A model generated the notes under the pieces. It saw only the letters and a list, made by a program, of their open reading frames with translations. It had not been told where the DNA came from and made no database searches. Of a stretch of 64,000 bases of DNA, positions 44,013 through 53,585 are shown piece by piece (the first letter of the stretch is position 1; every line of letters begins with the position of its first letter). The stretch comes from CAZMOK01 sp964567785 (GTDB taxonomy: Bacteria > Bacteroidota > Bacteroidia > Bacteroidales > JAGOPY01), in contig CAZMOK010000004.1 in assembly GCA_964567785.1 (NCBI GenBank), forward strand, positions 1 to 64,000. Reading direction: 5' to 3'. Both the position numbers and the translations under genes were made by a program.

Positions 44013-44113
44013 AGGGAATTTTTAGATGCGAAAGATAGCAAAAAATCCACTCTGCATTTTATCCGTCTAACAGCTATTATTCATAAATTCGTCTTTTTGT
44101 TAAACATCAGACT

Positions 44114-45265
44114 ATGCGCATTCAACCGGGAACATTTATCATTACTGTACTTACCCTCTTTCTGGCAATATCATGCATCTCTCCTGCAACCGAAACAGAA
44201 AACAACAATAGCGCCGGTAATATGGAAATCAGCAAGGAAAAGTTCGGAACACACAATGGAAGGCAGATATGGCTGTACACCCTTAAGAACAAGAACGGGA
44301 TGATAGCCAGGATTACAAACTACGGCGGTATCCTGACCGAATTACACGTCCCCGACAAAGACGGCAATATCGAAGACGTTGTACTCGGCTTCGGAAGTCT
44401 TGTGGGGTATCTTGGGGAACATCCCTATTTCGGCGCCCTGATAGGCCGGTACGGTAACCGGATCGCAGGAGGGGAATTCACCCTTGACGGTAAAACGTAC
44501 TCCCTCGCCACTAACAACGGGAACAACCATCTTCATGGGGGGGAGAAAGGCTTTGACAAAGTTGTTTGGGACATCCTGGAAGTAAGCGGCCAGGGGGAGG
44601 CCGGGGTTATGCTAAAATATACCAGCAGTGACGGTGAAGAAGGCTATCCCGGAATTCTTTGGGTGAATGTAACGTACATCTTAAACAATGAGAATGAACT
44701 GAAGATAGAATACAATGCGGAGAGCTCTGAACCAACCCCCGTCAACCTTACCCATCACAGCTATTTTAACCTCAAGGGTGCCGGCAATGGAGATATCCTT
44801 GATCACTGGCTGCAGATCAAAGCTGATAAATACGTAGTTGTGGACGAGGAACTGATCCCCACCGGCGACCTCAGGGATGTTGAAGGCACTCCATTCGATT
44901 TCCGTAACGGCAAAAAGATTGGTATTGGCATAGGCCAGGTGGAGGGCGGTTACGATCATACCTTCGTGCTGAACAACCCGGGAAATCTCAGGTTGGTTGC
45001 TGAGGCAAGGGAAGCTGTTACCGGCAGGTCAATGGAGGTCTTCACAACAGAGCCCGGCCTGCAGTTCTATTCCGGCAATTTCCTGGATGGTACCATTACG
45101 GGGAAATATGATTCGGTCTATAAAAAACATTACGGATTCTGCCTGGAAGCTCAGCATTTCCCGGATTCACCCAACAGGCCTGAATTTCCCGATGTAATCC
45201 TGGAACCCGGTGAAAAATATCATCAACTTACTGTTTACCGTTTCAGTACAACAGGAGAAAAGTAA
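44114..45265 (+). CDS. Aldose 1-epimerase (galactose mutarotase), lipoprotein form
   Basis: The enzyme interconverts alpha and beta anomers of aldoses. The 383 residues include a lipoprotein signal (lipobox LAISC, about Cys21), unusual because mutarotases are mostly cytoplasmic. The catalytic His215 is in LTHHSYFNLKG, the catalytic base Glu313 in TTEPGLQFYSGN, and GRYGNRIAGGEFTLDG and NNHLHGGEKGFDKVVW are conserved. It would act in the periplasm on sugars before uptake by the divergent symporter. The TauE-like gene overlaps its stop by one base. Confidence 0.93.
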   Translation: MRIQPGTFIITVLTLFLAISCISPATETENNNSAGNMEISKEKFGTHNGRQIWLYTLKNKNGMIARITNYGGILTELHVPDKDGNIEDVVLGFGSLVGYLGEHPYFGALIGRYGNRIAGGEFTLDGKTYSLATNNGNNHLHGGEKGFDKVVWDILEVSGQGEAGVMLKYTSSDGEEGYPGILWVNVTYILNNENELKIEYNAESSEPTPVNLTHHSYFNLKGAGNGDILDHWLQIKADKYVVVDEELIPTGDLRDVEGTPFDFRNGKKIGIGIGQVEGGYDHTFVLNNPGNLRLVAEAREAVTGRSMEVFTTEPGLQFYSGNFLDGTITGKYDSVYKKHYGFCLEAQHFPDSPNRPEFPDVILEPGEKYHQLTVYRFSTTGEK

Positions 45266-46044
45266 TGCTTGAAACAATTGTTGTGATCATAGCAGCTTTC
45301 GGGGCTTCAATGCTCACCTTTTTCTCGGGCTTTGGCCTCGGGACCTTACTTACCCCTGTTTTTATGCTGTTCTTCCCCGTTGAGATTGCAATTGCGATGA
45401 CTGCTTTTGTACATCTGCTGAACAATGTTTTCAAGTTCGGGCTGATAGGAGGCAATGTAAACTGGAAGGTCCTGCTGAAATTCGGAATACCGGCCATAGC
45501 CGGGGCTTTTGGAGGAGCCTACCTATTACTGAAATTATCAGAACTGAACGATCCCCTGGTAACTTACGAGGCTGTGGGCAGGACTTTCCAGGTGATGCCC
45601 GTGAAGCTGGTTATTGCCATTTTGATGATCCTTTTCGGAATTTTTGAACTGATCCCTATATTGAAAAAGTTACATTTCGGAAACCGGATGCTACTGGCAG
45701 GAGGCCTCCTCAGTGGTTTTTTTGGGGGTTTATCGGGCCACCAGGGAGCATTGCGCACAGCCTTCCTGGTAAGGCTGGGGCTCACCAAGGAGGCTTTCAT
45801 CGCTACCGGGATAGCTATTGCCCTTGCAATTGACCTGACCCGGATCCCGATGTATTCATCAAAATACTTTTCAGCATCTTTTTTCACTGAGAACCCCATC
45901 ATAATCATAGCCACAGTTTCGGCTTTTGCAGGTGCCTTCACAGGCCGGAGACTTCTTAAAAAGATAACTTTCGACCTTATTCATACCATAGTGGGTATTG
46001 CTATAATTCTGCTGGCACTGGCGCTGGGACTCGGGGTTATTTGA
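45265..46044 (+). CDS. TauE/SafE family transporter
   Basis: This 259-residue membrane protein has seven or eight hydrophobic helices and the family pattern SGFGLGTLLTPVFMLFFPVEIAIAMTAFVHLLNN (residues about 16-50, read in parts) and GGLLSGFFGGLSGHQGALRTAFLV in the second repeat. TauE/SafE proteins export sulfite, sulfoacetate or similar anions, or import other organic anions. The ATG shares a base with the stop of the mutarotase gene (TAATG). An arylsulfotransferase gene is nearby, so a sulfur link is possible but not shown. Confidence 0.9.
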   Translation: MLETIVVIIAAFGASMLTFFSGFGLGTLLTPVFMLFFPVEIAIAMTAFVHLLNNVFKFGLIGGNVNWKVLLKFGIPAIAGAFGGAYLLLKLSELNDPLVTYEAVGRTFQVMPVKLVIAILMILFGIFELIPILKKLHFGNRMLLAGGLLSGFFGGLSGHQGALRTAFLVRLGLTKEAFIATGIAIALAIDLTRIPMYSSKYFSASFFTENPIIIIATVSAFAGAFTGRRLLKKITFDLIHTIVGIAIILLALALGLGVI

Positions 46045-46213
46045 GGCAATCCCGGTAATTTTCCGGTCTGTTCCACGTTTTTATTCCCAAAATGTATGAC
46101 CACTCAGGATTTCATCTGATAAATCTGAGATAGTTCAGCATTTTCGGCACGGGATTTGGAAACATTAACATATATACTAACGTAAGAAGCATAAGAACCA
46201 TCAATCAGACCCC

Positions 46214-47347
46214 ATGAGATATTTTGCAACACTGCTGGCACTTATCCTCACTCTGGCTTCAGGCGCCCAGGACAGCGGCAATTTTTACAAGCACATGGAA
46301 GGGCAGATAAGCTCAAACATCTACCTTGTTGCCGACCTGATCAAGATAGACGATAAGCTTGACGGTACCTATTACTATTATTACGACCTTGCTGAAAACA
46401 CTGAATCTGTTCAACCCAGGTATTTTGGCAAGACAATGCCTATCAACGGATCCATTGATGAACAGAACAACCTGGAATTCAAGGAATACGGGCTTAACGG
46501 AAGCGGATCGATATATGAAGGAAAACTTTTTAAAGACGGCAAGATAGAAGGCACCTGGCGTAATTCTGACGGATCGAAAAGGTTACCTTTTGAACTTACT
46601 GAAAAGTACCACCTGGGAAGTTTACCATTCAACGTTTATTTTCTGAAAGAAACAACCGGGTTGTTCGATCACATCAGTGAACCCAATGCCAGCCTGGAAC
46701 TGATGCTGCTGCTCCCCGGCACCTGCTCGGATAATGCCATTGCAGATTCGGTGAAAAAACACATTCTGAGCAATTTCTTCAAAAAGCCGGACGATTCTCT
46801 AAGCCCCTTGCAACAACTTGAAAAAGAGAAAGAACTGTACTTCAGGCACTACAGGAAATCGAACGAAGATCTTTTTGAAAGTGGTGTTGCATCCTTCTGG
46901 GAAAAAGAAAAAAGTGTAAAGATCCATTTCAACGAGGCCGATATACTCTCCATGGAGTTTTACGATTATGGATATACTGGAGGGGCACATGGTTTGCCGG
47001 TTTCCAGGTTTGAGGTAATTGATCTGAACACAGGTTCACAATATACCCTCGACGATCTTTTCAGGCCTGAATACAAGAACGACCTGCGTGATATAATCAA
47101 TGCCGAGCTCAGGAGTATGCACCAGATCGAAAGGCATACAAGCCTGAAAGAGGCAGGATTTTTTGAGCATACGGTTGAACCAACCGGTAACTTCTACATA
47201 AACAAGGACGGCATAGGGTTTTACTACAATCGTTATGAGATCGCACCTTTTGCAATGGGCTCAACCGATATTTTCATTCCTTTTGCCAGGCTGCAGTTCC
47301 TGCTTTCGGCTGAGTCACCTTTCAGCAATATGAAAGATATCAGGTAA
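46214..47347 (+). CDS. DUF3298-containing secreted protein
   Basis: The 377-residue protein has a signal peptide (about 1-18, ending ASGAQD). The N-terminal half (about 20-140) has repeated strand patterns such as SNIYLVADLIKIDDKLDGTYYYYY. The C-terminal half matches DUF3298 with DUF4163-like lead-in: MEFYDYGYTGGAHGLPVSRFEVIDLNTG (read in parts), YTLDDLFRPEYKNDL and the end FIPFARLQFLL. The domain occurs in RsiV-type anti-sigma factors that bind lysozyme, and in many secreted proteins of unknown role. This one lacks an anti-sigma part. It stands alone. Confidence 0.8.
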   Translation: MRYFATLLALILTLASGAQDSGNFYKHMEGQISSNIYLVADLIKIDDKLDGTYYYYYDLAENTESVQPRYFGKTMPINGSIDEQNNLEFKEYGLNGSGSIYEGKLFKDGKIEGTWRNSDGSKRLPFELTEKYHLGSLPFNVYFLKETTGLFDHISEPNASLELMLLLPGTCSDNAIADSVKKHILSNFFKKPDDSLSPLQQLEKEKELYFRHYRKSNEDLFESGVASFWEKEKSVKIHFNEADILSMEFYDYGYTGGAHGLPVSRFEVIDLNTGSQYTLDDLFRPEYKNDLRDIINAELRSMHQIERHTSLKEAGFFEHTVEPTGNFYINKDGIGFYYNRYEIAPFAMGSTDIFIPFARLQFLLSAESPFSNMKDIR

Positions 47348-47497
47348 AGATTTGATGCTTTGACCGACCGGTTGTTTGGAGTTATGAATGCTTTGCTGTT
47401 AACTCTAATTTAACTCAGGAAACAAGATGTTACAAGTAAAGTTTATTAATTTAGCCTGTTCAAAATAAGCCTGTTAGCACCTTACCGAATTACCTGA

Positions 47498-49204
47498 ATG
47501 ACAACACTTTACACCATACTGTCGGCCATTGGGGCAATTGGGGTCTTCCTTTTTGGGATGAAGATCATGAGCGAGGCCCTTCAGAAGGTTGCAGGTATCA
47601 GGCTCCGGAACATCCTTTCGGCAATCACGTCCAACAGGCTTAAAAGTATCCTGACCGGGCTGCTAACCACAGCATCCGTGCAATCATCGTCAGCCATCAC
47701 AGTAATGTTGGTCAGTTTCGCAAGTGCAGGGCTCATCTCCGTATTTGAATCAGCAGGCGTAGTTATGGGTGCAAACATAGGTACGACCATCACGGCCTGG
47801 ATAATCTCACTTTTGGGCTTTGGCAAGCATTTCAGCATCCATTTCTACCTTCTTCCCTTAATTGGCTTATCATTGCCGCTATTTTTTTCAAAAAGCAGCA
47901 ACCTTCGTTCCTGGGGTGAATTCATCATAGGATTCAGCCTGTTATTCTTCGGCCTAGGGTTCCTCAAAGAGGTCATACCGCTTGTGCCTGAAGAATCGGG
48001 ACTTATTAGGAATTTAACTTCTTATTATTCAGGGAATGGGTTTGTATCTCTGATAGTTTTTTTCGTTCTGGGATTGCTTCTCACGGTCATCTTTCAATCC
48101 TCATCAGCAACCATGGCCCTTACTTTTGTCCTGGCTATTGAGGGTTGGGTGCCTTTTTCACTGGCGGCTGCAATGGTGCTTGGTGAAAACCTGGGTACCA
48201 CCTTCACTGCCCTCATCGCTTCTACAATTGCAAACAAGGATGGCCGCCGGGTAGCAGTGATCCATCTTATTTTCAATATTGCGGGAATTATATGGGGGCT
48301 TATCCTGCTAAAGCCCATCCTCAACCTCATCGATTTATTCATGACAGGTATTTCAATGGCCTCACCTAATACCGACCCCGGTAACATACCAATTGCCCTT
48401 TCCATATTCCATACCGGCTTCAATATTGTGAATATGATCATCCTGGTCGGGTTTATTCCAAAACTGGTGGAGCTCAGCGCCAGAGTCTTTCCTGCCAGGC
48501 TGGAAAAGGATGAAACATACCGTTTAAGGTACATTGACACGCGTTTTCTTTCAACTTCTGAAATCTCCATAGTTCAGGCCCGGAAGGAGATAGCAGTAAT
48601 GGGTAAAAGAACGATGGAAATGTTTGATATGATCCCCACTTTGCTCATAGAGAAAAGGCAAAAAAATTATACAATAATTATGGAAAGGATTGAAAAATAT
48701 GAAAGCATTATTGACAATATGGAGGTCGAGATAGCGATGTACCTTACCAGGGCTTCGGAAGGAAAGCTCAGCGACCAGAGCTCTGCCTATATAAAAAGCA
48801 TGATGAGAATTATCGACGACCTGGAAAGTATTGGCGACGCATGCTATAAGCTGTCCAGGCTGATCGATTCGAAAAACCAGAAAAACCTTTATTTCATACA
48901 GGAGCTTCGCGACAATTGTAACGCCCTGTTCAAGCTTACCAGGGCATCGCTCGAAAATATGATCGTGCAGCTTTCAAGGCATTACACAGAGAGTGATATG
49001 GCAGAGATAAGCGAAATTGACAATGCCATTCACCAGCTCAGGGAAAAACTCAGGCTGGAGCATGTATCAAGTATCAAGAAAGAAAAGTATTCGTACCAGA
49101 CAGGAATCATATACAATGATATTGTAAGATTAACTGAAAGGGTTGGGGATTACGCCTTCAGGGTAAGTGAATCGGTTAATGAGGTAAAAGAAAGCAAGAA
49201 TTAA
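47498..49204 (+). CDS. Na/Pi cotransporter family protein with PhoU-like tail (NptA/YjbB type)
   Basis: The 568-residue protein has two inverted Na/Pi repeats with the QSSSA motifs (TASVQSSSAITVM near 70 and IFQSSSATMAL near 200) and about eight or nine membrane segments up to residue 330. Residues about 350-568 are cytoplasmic helices with the PhoU pattern, ESIIDNMEVEIAMYLTRASEGKLSD and RIIDDLESIGDACYKLSRLID (read in parts). Family members move phosphate with sodium; E. coli YjbB exports phosphate. It precedes a PiT transporter by 64 bp, itself with a PhoU-like tail. Confidence 0.92.
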   Translation: MTTLYTILSAIGAIGVFLFGMKIMSEALQKVAGIRLRNILSAITSNRLKSILTGLLTTASVQSSSAITVMLVSFASAGLISVFESAGVVMGANIGTTITAWIISLLGFGKHFSIHFYLLPLIGLSLPLFFSKSSNLRSWGEFIIGFSLLFFGLGFLKEVIPLVPEESGLIRNLTSYYSGNGFVSLIVFFVLGLLLTVIFQSSSATMALTFVLAIEGWVPFSLAAAMVLGENLGTTFTALIASTIANKDGRRVAVIHLIFNIAGIIWGLILLKPILNLIDLFMTGISMASPNTDPGNIPIALSIFHTGFNIVNMIILVGFIPKLVELSARVFPARLEKDETYRLRYIDTRFLSTSEISIVQARKEIAVMGKRTMEMFDMIPTLLIEKRQKNYTIIMERIEKYESIIDNMEVEIAMYLTRASEGKLSDQSSAYIKSMMRIIDDLESIGDACYKLSRLIDSKNQKNLYFIQELRDNCNALFKLTRASLENMIVQLSRHYTESDMAEISEIDNAIHQLREKLRLEHVSSIKKEKYSYQTGIIYNDIVRLTERVGDYAFRVSESVNEVKESKN

Positions 49205-49238
49205 CAATTCCTTAATCTGATTGGTTTATCCTACTCAC

Positions 49239-49246
49239 TATTTTTG
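49239..49246 (+). promoter_or_regulatory. Promoter -7 element for the PiT gene
   Basis: TATTTTTG fits TAnnTTTG and lies 22 bp before the ATG at 49269. The nearest TTG is only 15 bp upstream, too close for a standard -33 box. Confidence 0.4.
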
Positions 49247-49268
49247 CCACCATAAATTAATCTGGTGA

Positions 49269-51509
49269 ATGGAAACATTCTACCTTTTCATCGTAATCGT
49301 CCTTTTTGTCCTTGCCATCTCTGATTTGATAGTGGGGGTCAGTAATGATGCTGTGAACTTTCTTAATTCAGCTATTGGTTCAAAGGCTGCCCGTGTCTAT
49401 ATCATTATGATCATTGCCAGCATCGGCGTGGTCATAGGAGCTACATTTTCCAGTGGCTTGATGGAGGTAGCCCGAAAAGGGATCTTCCATCCGGATATGT
49501 TTCCATTTTCCGACATCATGTTGATATTTCTTGCAGTTATGCTCACCGACATCATACTGCTCGACTTTTTTAATACCATAGGCCTACCCACTTCAACCAC
49601 TGTTTCCATTGTTTTCGAGCTGCTTGGATCAGCAGTTGCGATCTCAATATTCAAAATTACGGAAAGCCACCATACTTTGCTTGATATCGGCCAGTATATC
49701 AATACTGATAAGGCTCTTGCTATTATCCTGGGAATCTTGCTGTCAGTATTTATTGCTTTTTTTATAGGAGCTATAATTCAATACATTACTAGGCTTATTT
49801 TTACTTTTAATTATAAAAAGAATCTTAAGTACTTTGGGTCTTTGTGGGGCGGTCTGGCTATTTCTGCAATCACCTACTTTATGCTGATCAAAGGTGCAAA
49901 AGGAGCTTCATTCATAACCGAAAGCACAGCTTACTGGATAACCACTCATAAAGGCACAATAGTGCTCTACAGTTTTATTGGCTGGGTAGTGATCCTGCAA
50001 CTTGGGCAATGGCTGTTTAAGCTCAATATACCGAGGATGATCGTACTGATAGGTACTTTTGCCCTTGCAATGGCCTTTGCAGGTAACGACCTTGTAAACT
50101 TTATCGGTGTACCTCTTGCCGGTCTTTCTTCATATCAGGAGTATCTGAAGGAGGGTACGGATACTTTTATGATGAGTGCACTGAAAGAACCAGTAAGAAC
50201 TAATACTTTCCTACTACTTCTGGCAGGGGTGATAATGATCCTCACGCTCTGGTTCTCTAAAAAAGCCAGGAAAGTTGTTAACACGGAAGTCAATCTCGGA
50301 CGACAGGGAGAAGGCCATGAAAGGTTCAACTCAACAGCTCTTTCCCGGGCAGTCGTGCGTGTATCCCTCAGCGCAGCAAAGTCTGTTGAGAAAGCTGTTC
50401 CTAACTCAGTTATCAACCGGCTGGAAAAGCGGTTTGAAAACTATGAGGAAACGGCTGCTATTCTGAAAGAGGATAAGCCAGCCTTCGACCTTATCAGGGC
50501 TTCTATAAATCTCGTAGTAGCAAGCGTATTGATAGCTATTGGCACTTCCTTAAAGCTACCTCTTTCTACAACATTTGTGACTTTTATGGTAGCCATGGGA
50601 ACTTCACTGTCAGACAGGGCCTGGGGGCGTGAAAGTGCTGTTTACCGGGTCACAGGGGTATTCACTGTAATAGGTGGGTGGTTCAGTACAGCCATTATAG
50701 CATTCCTTGTTGCAGGGACTTTTGCAACAATATTATACCTGGGGGGTATCATTTCGGTGGTTATTCTGGTAGCAATAGCCGTATTTTTTGTTGTCAGAAC
50801 CCAAATCTTCTTCCAAAAAAGTGAAAAACAAAAGAAAGAAAAAGCTGCTATTGAAGCACATGACCTTGAAATGAACCGGCAGAAAATGCTTCAAAGAACT
50901 TATGAGAACGTTGCAAGTATCATCCAATTAATACCCAAAGCTTTCAATGAAACCGTGGAAGCCCTTTACAATGAAGACAGAACAAGAGCCAAGGATAATT
51001 TAAAATCGGTTATACAGATCGATAAGCGTACGCAATATTTGAAAGATGATGTACATTACACCATTGGACTTTTGAAGGAAGACATTAATAGCACAGGTCA
51101 TTACTATGTTATGATGCTCGATCATCTGCGCGAGCTTTCAGTCTGTCTGAGATTCATTGCAGAACCCTCATTCAAGCACCTCAATAATAACCATAAAGGG
51201 ATCACGAAATCACAATACAGTGATCTTATAAAATTCTCAGAGCATATAAAAAGTTACTACTCAAGGCTGGCTGACAGTTTCGCCAATAGAGACATTGACA
51301 GAATACTTTCAATTAAAAAAGAGAATAAGGATCTTCTTATCCTCAACGAAAAACTCAGAAAGGCCCAGATCGACCGTATCAGAAAACATGAGGTAAATAC
51401 AAAGAACAGTATGCTTTACCTTAACATCCTTGCAGAAACAAAAAACCTCATACTTTACACTAACAACCTGATCAATATCCAGAAGGATTTTACTACGTTT
51501 GAAAAATAA
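49269..51509 (+). CDS. Inorganic phosphate transporter PiT with C-terminal PhoU-like domain
   Basis: The 746-residue protein has the duplicated PiT signatures GVSNDAVNFLNSAIGSKA (about 18-35) and AGNDLVNFIGVPLAGLSS (about 268-285), with some twelve membrane segments to about residue 520. Residues about 530-746 are soluble helices resembling PhoU (FNETVEALYNEDRTRAKDNLKSV, MMLDHLRELSVCLRFIAEP). PiT takes up phosphate with protons or sodium. Bacterial PiT usually has a separate PhoU-like partner gene (often called DUF47); here it is fused. A short -7 element precedes it. Confidence 0.93.
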   Translation: METFYLFIVIVLFVLAISDLIVGVSNDAVNFLNSAIGSKAARVYIIMIIASIGVVIGATFSSGLMEVARKGIFHPDMFPFSDIMLIFLAVMLTDIILLDFFNTIGLPTSTTVSIVFELLGSAVAISIFKITESHHTLLDIGQYINTDKALAIILGILLSVFIAFFIGAIIQYITRLIFTFNYKKNLKYFGSLWGGLAISAITYFMLIKGAKGASFITESTAYWITTHKGTIVLYSFIGWVVILQLGQWLFKLNIPRMIVLIGTFALAMAFAGNDLVNFIGVPLAGLSSYQEYLKEGTDTFMMSALKEPVRTNTFLLLLAGVIMILTLWFSKKARKVVNTEVNLGRQGEGHERFNSTALSRAVVRVSLSAAKSVEKAVPNSVINRLEKRFENYEETAAILKEDKPAFDLIRASINLVVASVLIAIGTSLKLPLSTTFVTFMVAMGTSLSDRAWGRESAVYRVTGVFTVIGGWFSTAIIAFLVAGTFATILYLGGIISVVILVAIAVFFVVRTQIFFQKSEKQKKEKAAIEAHDLEMNRQKMLQRTYENVASIIQLIPKAFNETVEALYNEDRTRAKDNLKSVIQIDKRTQYLKDDVHYTIGLLKEDINSTGHYYVMMLDHLRELSVCLRFIAEPSFKHLNNNHKGITKSQYSDLIKFSEHIKSYYSRLADSFANRDIDRILSIKKENKDLLILNEKLRKAQIDRIRKHEVNTKNSMLYLNILAETKNLILYTNNLINIQKDFTTFEK

Positions 51510-51526
51510 TTTCCTGCAAGTACCCT

Positions 51527-51997
51527 ATGGGAAAATTAATTATCATATCCGGCGGGCAGGCCGGAGTGGACCGGGCAGCGCTGGACGTTGCTTTAGGGCT
51601 TGGGATTCCGTGTGCAGGATGGTGTCCGCAAGGAAGGCTTGGCGAAGACGGGATCATTGATAAAAAATATCCCCTGAAGGAAACAGACTCTGAAGACCCT
51701 AATGTAAGAACCCGCATGAATGTGGATGAAGCCGACGGAACCCTGATCATACATGCCGGACAGGTTGATGCTGGAACAGCCTTTACAATTACTTCGTGCG
51801 TGACATCAGGTAAGCCTTTGCTGGAGGTAGACCTCTCGGAAAGATACAACATAGGGCATATCCTCAACTGGCTGAAAGACAAAAAACTTGAGAAGATCAA
51901 TGTGGCCGGCCCCAGGGAAAGCTATTTTCCGGGTATTTACGATGCCTCGGTAAGATTGCTCGGGCCTTTGCTCCGGGACCTTTCAAAAAAAGAGTAG
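51527..51997 (+). CDS. Putative molybdenum carrier / LOG-like Rossmann protein
   Basis: This 156-residue protein has the motif IISGGQAGVDRAALDVALGLGIPCAGWCPQGRLGEDG (residues about 5-41, read in parts) and a second conserved stretch ADGTLIIHAGQVDAGTAFT near 72. It matches the 'putative molybdenum carrier' family, whose fold is like lysine decarboxylase/LOG proteins and which bind nucleotides or possibly molybdate. The role is not well established. It lies 17 bp after the PiT gene on the same strand and may be co-transcribed, and it converges on prmC. Confidence 0.85.
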   Translation: MGKLIIISGGQAGVDRAALDVALGLGIPCAGWCPQGRLGEDGIIDKKYPLKETDSEDPNVRTRMNVDEADGTLIIHAGQVDAGTAFTITSCVTSGKPLLEVDLSERYNIGHILNWLKDKKLEKINVAGPRESYFPGIYDASVRLLGPLLRDLSKKE

Positions 51998-52006
51998 CCT
52001 GCCTTA

Positions 52007-52876
52007 TCATATCCTGACCCTAACCATCCTGTACTTTCCGTTCATATCTTTTCTGAATTCATAATCCCTGTAACCGAGATCCTTCAGCCAGCTTTCAAAT
52101 CCGGCGGAAAGGTGCTCATTTATCTCAAAGTATATGGCTCCGCCCCATTCGAGCTGTATCTGCGACAGGTTCAGGATTGCGGAATAGTACCTAAAGGGAT
52201 CGGAATCAGGAACGAAAAGGGCTCCGGGGGGTTCAAAATCCGTTACATTATTCCTCATCCGGCTTTTTTCCGATTCCCTAATATAGGGTGGATTGCTGAC
52301 GATTATATCATACCTGTCGTTAGAACGGTAAAGTTGCTCATCTAAAATGTCTGCCCTGATTAATCCGATATCTACCTTATTCTGAACTGCATTTATTTTA
52401 GCAATCTCAAGAGCTGCCTGTGATATATCAAGGCCCCTGACCTCAGAACCGGGCAGATGTTTTGCAAGGGCTATGGCAATGCAACCTGATCCTGTCCCGA
52501 TATCCAGTATGCTCAATTCCTTCGTGCCTTTTTGTTCCTTTATGATCCAATCGACCAACTCCTCAGTTTCGGGCCTGGGGATCAGAACATTATTGTTCAC
52601 CTTTATATCCAGCCCGAAAAAATGGGCTTTACCTGTTATGTGTTGCACGGGATATCCTTTTCTCAAAAGATAAGAAGCCTGTTCAAGCCTTTGGATAACC
52701 GATCCCGACAGTCTTGGCTCATATGCTGAGAGCAGGCTCGTTTTCTTTTGTGAGGTATATTCTTCGGTCATCAACCAGAAAAGATTATCCGACTCTTCAC
52801 TGTAAATAGTCCCTTCCAGGCTTTCTTTGAAAGCTTTTCTCACATCAGACAGCAGGTTGGCATTTCTATTCATCAA
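52007..52876 (-). CDS. prmC: Release factor glutamine methyltransferase PrmC (HemK)
   Basis: PrmC methylates the Gln of the GGQ motif in release factors RF1 and RF2. The 289-residue protein has an N-terminal helical domain (about 1-75) and a C-terminal SAM methyltransferase domain with LSILDIGTGSGCIAIALAK (about 119-137) and the diagnostic NPPY motif, Asn195-Pro-Pro-Tyr198. LIPRPETEELVDW near 98 is also typical. It is divergent from the P-loop kinase gene, with 64 bp between starts. Confidence 0.95.
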   Translation of the reverse strand: MMNRNANLLSDVRKAFKESLEGTIYSEESDNLFWLMTEEYTSQKKTSLLSAYEPRLSGSVIQRLEQASYLLRKGYPVQHITGKAHFFGLDIKVNNNVLIPRPETEELVDWIIKEQKGTKELSILDIGTGSGCIAIALAKHLPGSEVRGLDISQAALEIAKINAVQNKVDIGLIRADILDEQLYRSNDRYDIIVSNPPYIRESEKSRMRNNVTDFEPPGALFVPDSDPFRYYSAILNLSQIQLEWGGAIYFEINEHLSAGFESWLKDLGYRDYEFRKDMNGKYRMVRVRI

Positions 52877-52897
52877 TATAAAATTATCAAAAAATAG

Positions 52898-52905
52898 TAC
52901 TTTTG
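52898..52905 (+). promoter_or_regulatory. Promoter -7 element for the kinase/glycosyltransferase genes
   Basis: TACTTTTG fits TAnnTTTG and lies 35 bp before the ATG at 52941. No clear -33 box. Confidence 0.45.
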
Positions 52906-52940
52906 GGCGAAACTGTTCAAACTATTAAACCAACCGGTAT

Positions 52941-53585
52941 ATGAAAGGAGATGTCCTTATAATTTCCGACGATCATCGAAAAGCTGCCAGGCAGGCATAC
53001 AAGCTTCTTAAAGACAAACTTTCCGGGGCAGGAAAAAGAATTTCGATTACGGTTGCCGGGGAATCCGGTGCAGGAAAATCAGAGATCGCTGCCTCAATGG
53101 CAGAGGAGATGGAAAAAGACGGTTTCAAGACTTACATATTCCAGCAAGACGATTATTTTGTCCTTCCTCCGAAAACAAATGCTGCAGAAAGAAGAAAAAA
53201 CATTGAACATGTGGGTACGGGTGAAGTAAAGCTCGGCCTCCTCGATGAGCATCTTTCCAAAGCCAGCGATGGAAAGGAAAAAATAGAAAAGCCCCTGGTG
53301 ATCTTTGATGAAGATAAGATCACATCGGAAACAGTCGACCCGGCGGAATACAATGTATTCCTTGCGGAGGGGACCTACACGACGCTGCTTGACCATGCTG
53401 ATCTCCGGGTATTCATCGACAGGGATATTTTTGACACAAGGGCATCGCGACTGAAAAGGAACAGGGAAAAGCAGGACGATTTCCTTGAACAGATACTCGA
53501 AATAGAACACAACATAATTTCAAACCATAAAGAACTCGCCGACATAATCATCAATAAAGATTACGAAGCAATCAACAACGAATGA
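52941..53585 (+). CDS. P-loop kinase, uridine kinase-like
   Basis: The 214-residue protein has Walker A GESGAGKS (40-47), then YIFQQDDYFVLPPK near 69, a DDYF-type substrate segment as in uridine kinase/phosphoribulokinase, and VFLAEGTYTTLL and FIDRDIFDTRASRLKRNREK, a lid region. The stop overlaps the start of the glycosyltransferase gene by 4 bp (ATGA), so the two proteins are made together. A sugar or nucleoside phosphorylating role is likely. The paired glycosyltransferase makes a sugar kinase more probable than a pyrimidine salvage enzyme; this is an inference. Confidence 0.8.
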   Translation: MKGDVLIISDDHRKAARQAYKLLKDKLSGAGKRISITVAGESGAGKSEIAASMAEEMEKDGFKTYIFQQDDYFVLPPKTNAAERRKNIEHVGTGEVKLGLLDEHLSKASDGKEKIEKPLVIFDEDKITSETVDPAEYNVFLAEGTYTTLLDHADLRVFIDRDIFDTRASRLKRNREKQDDFLEQILEIEHNIISNHKELADIIINKDYEAINNE

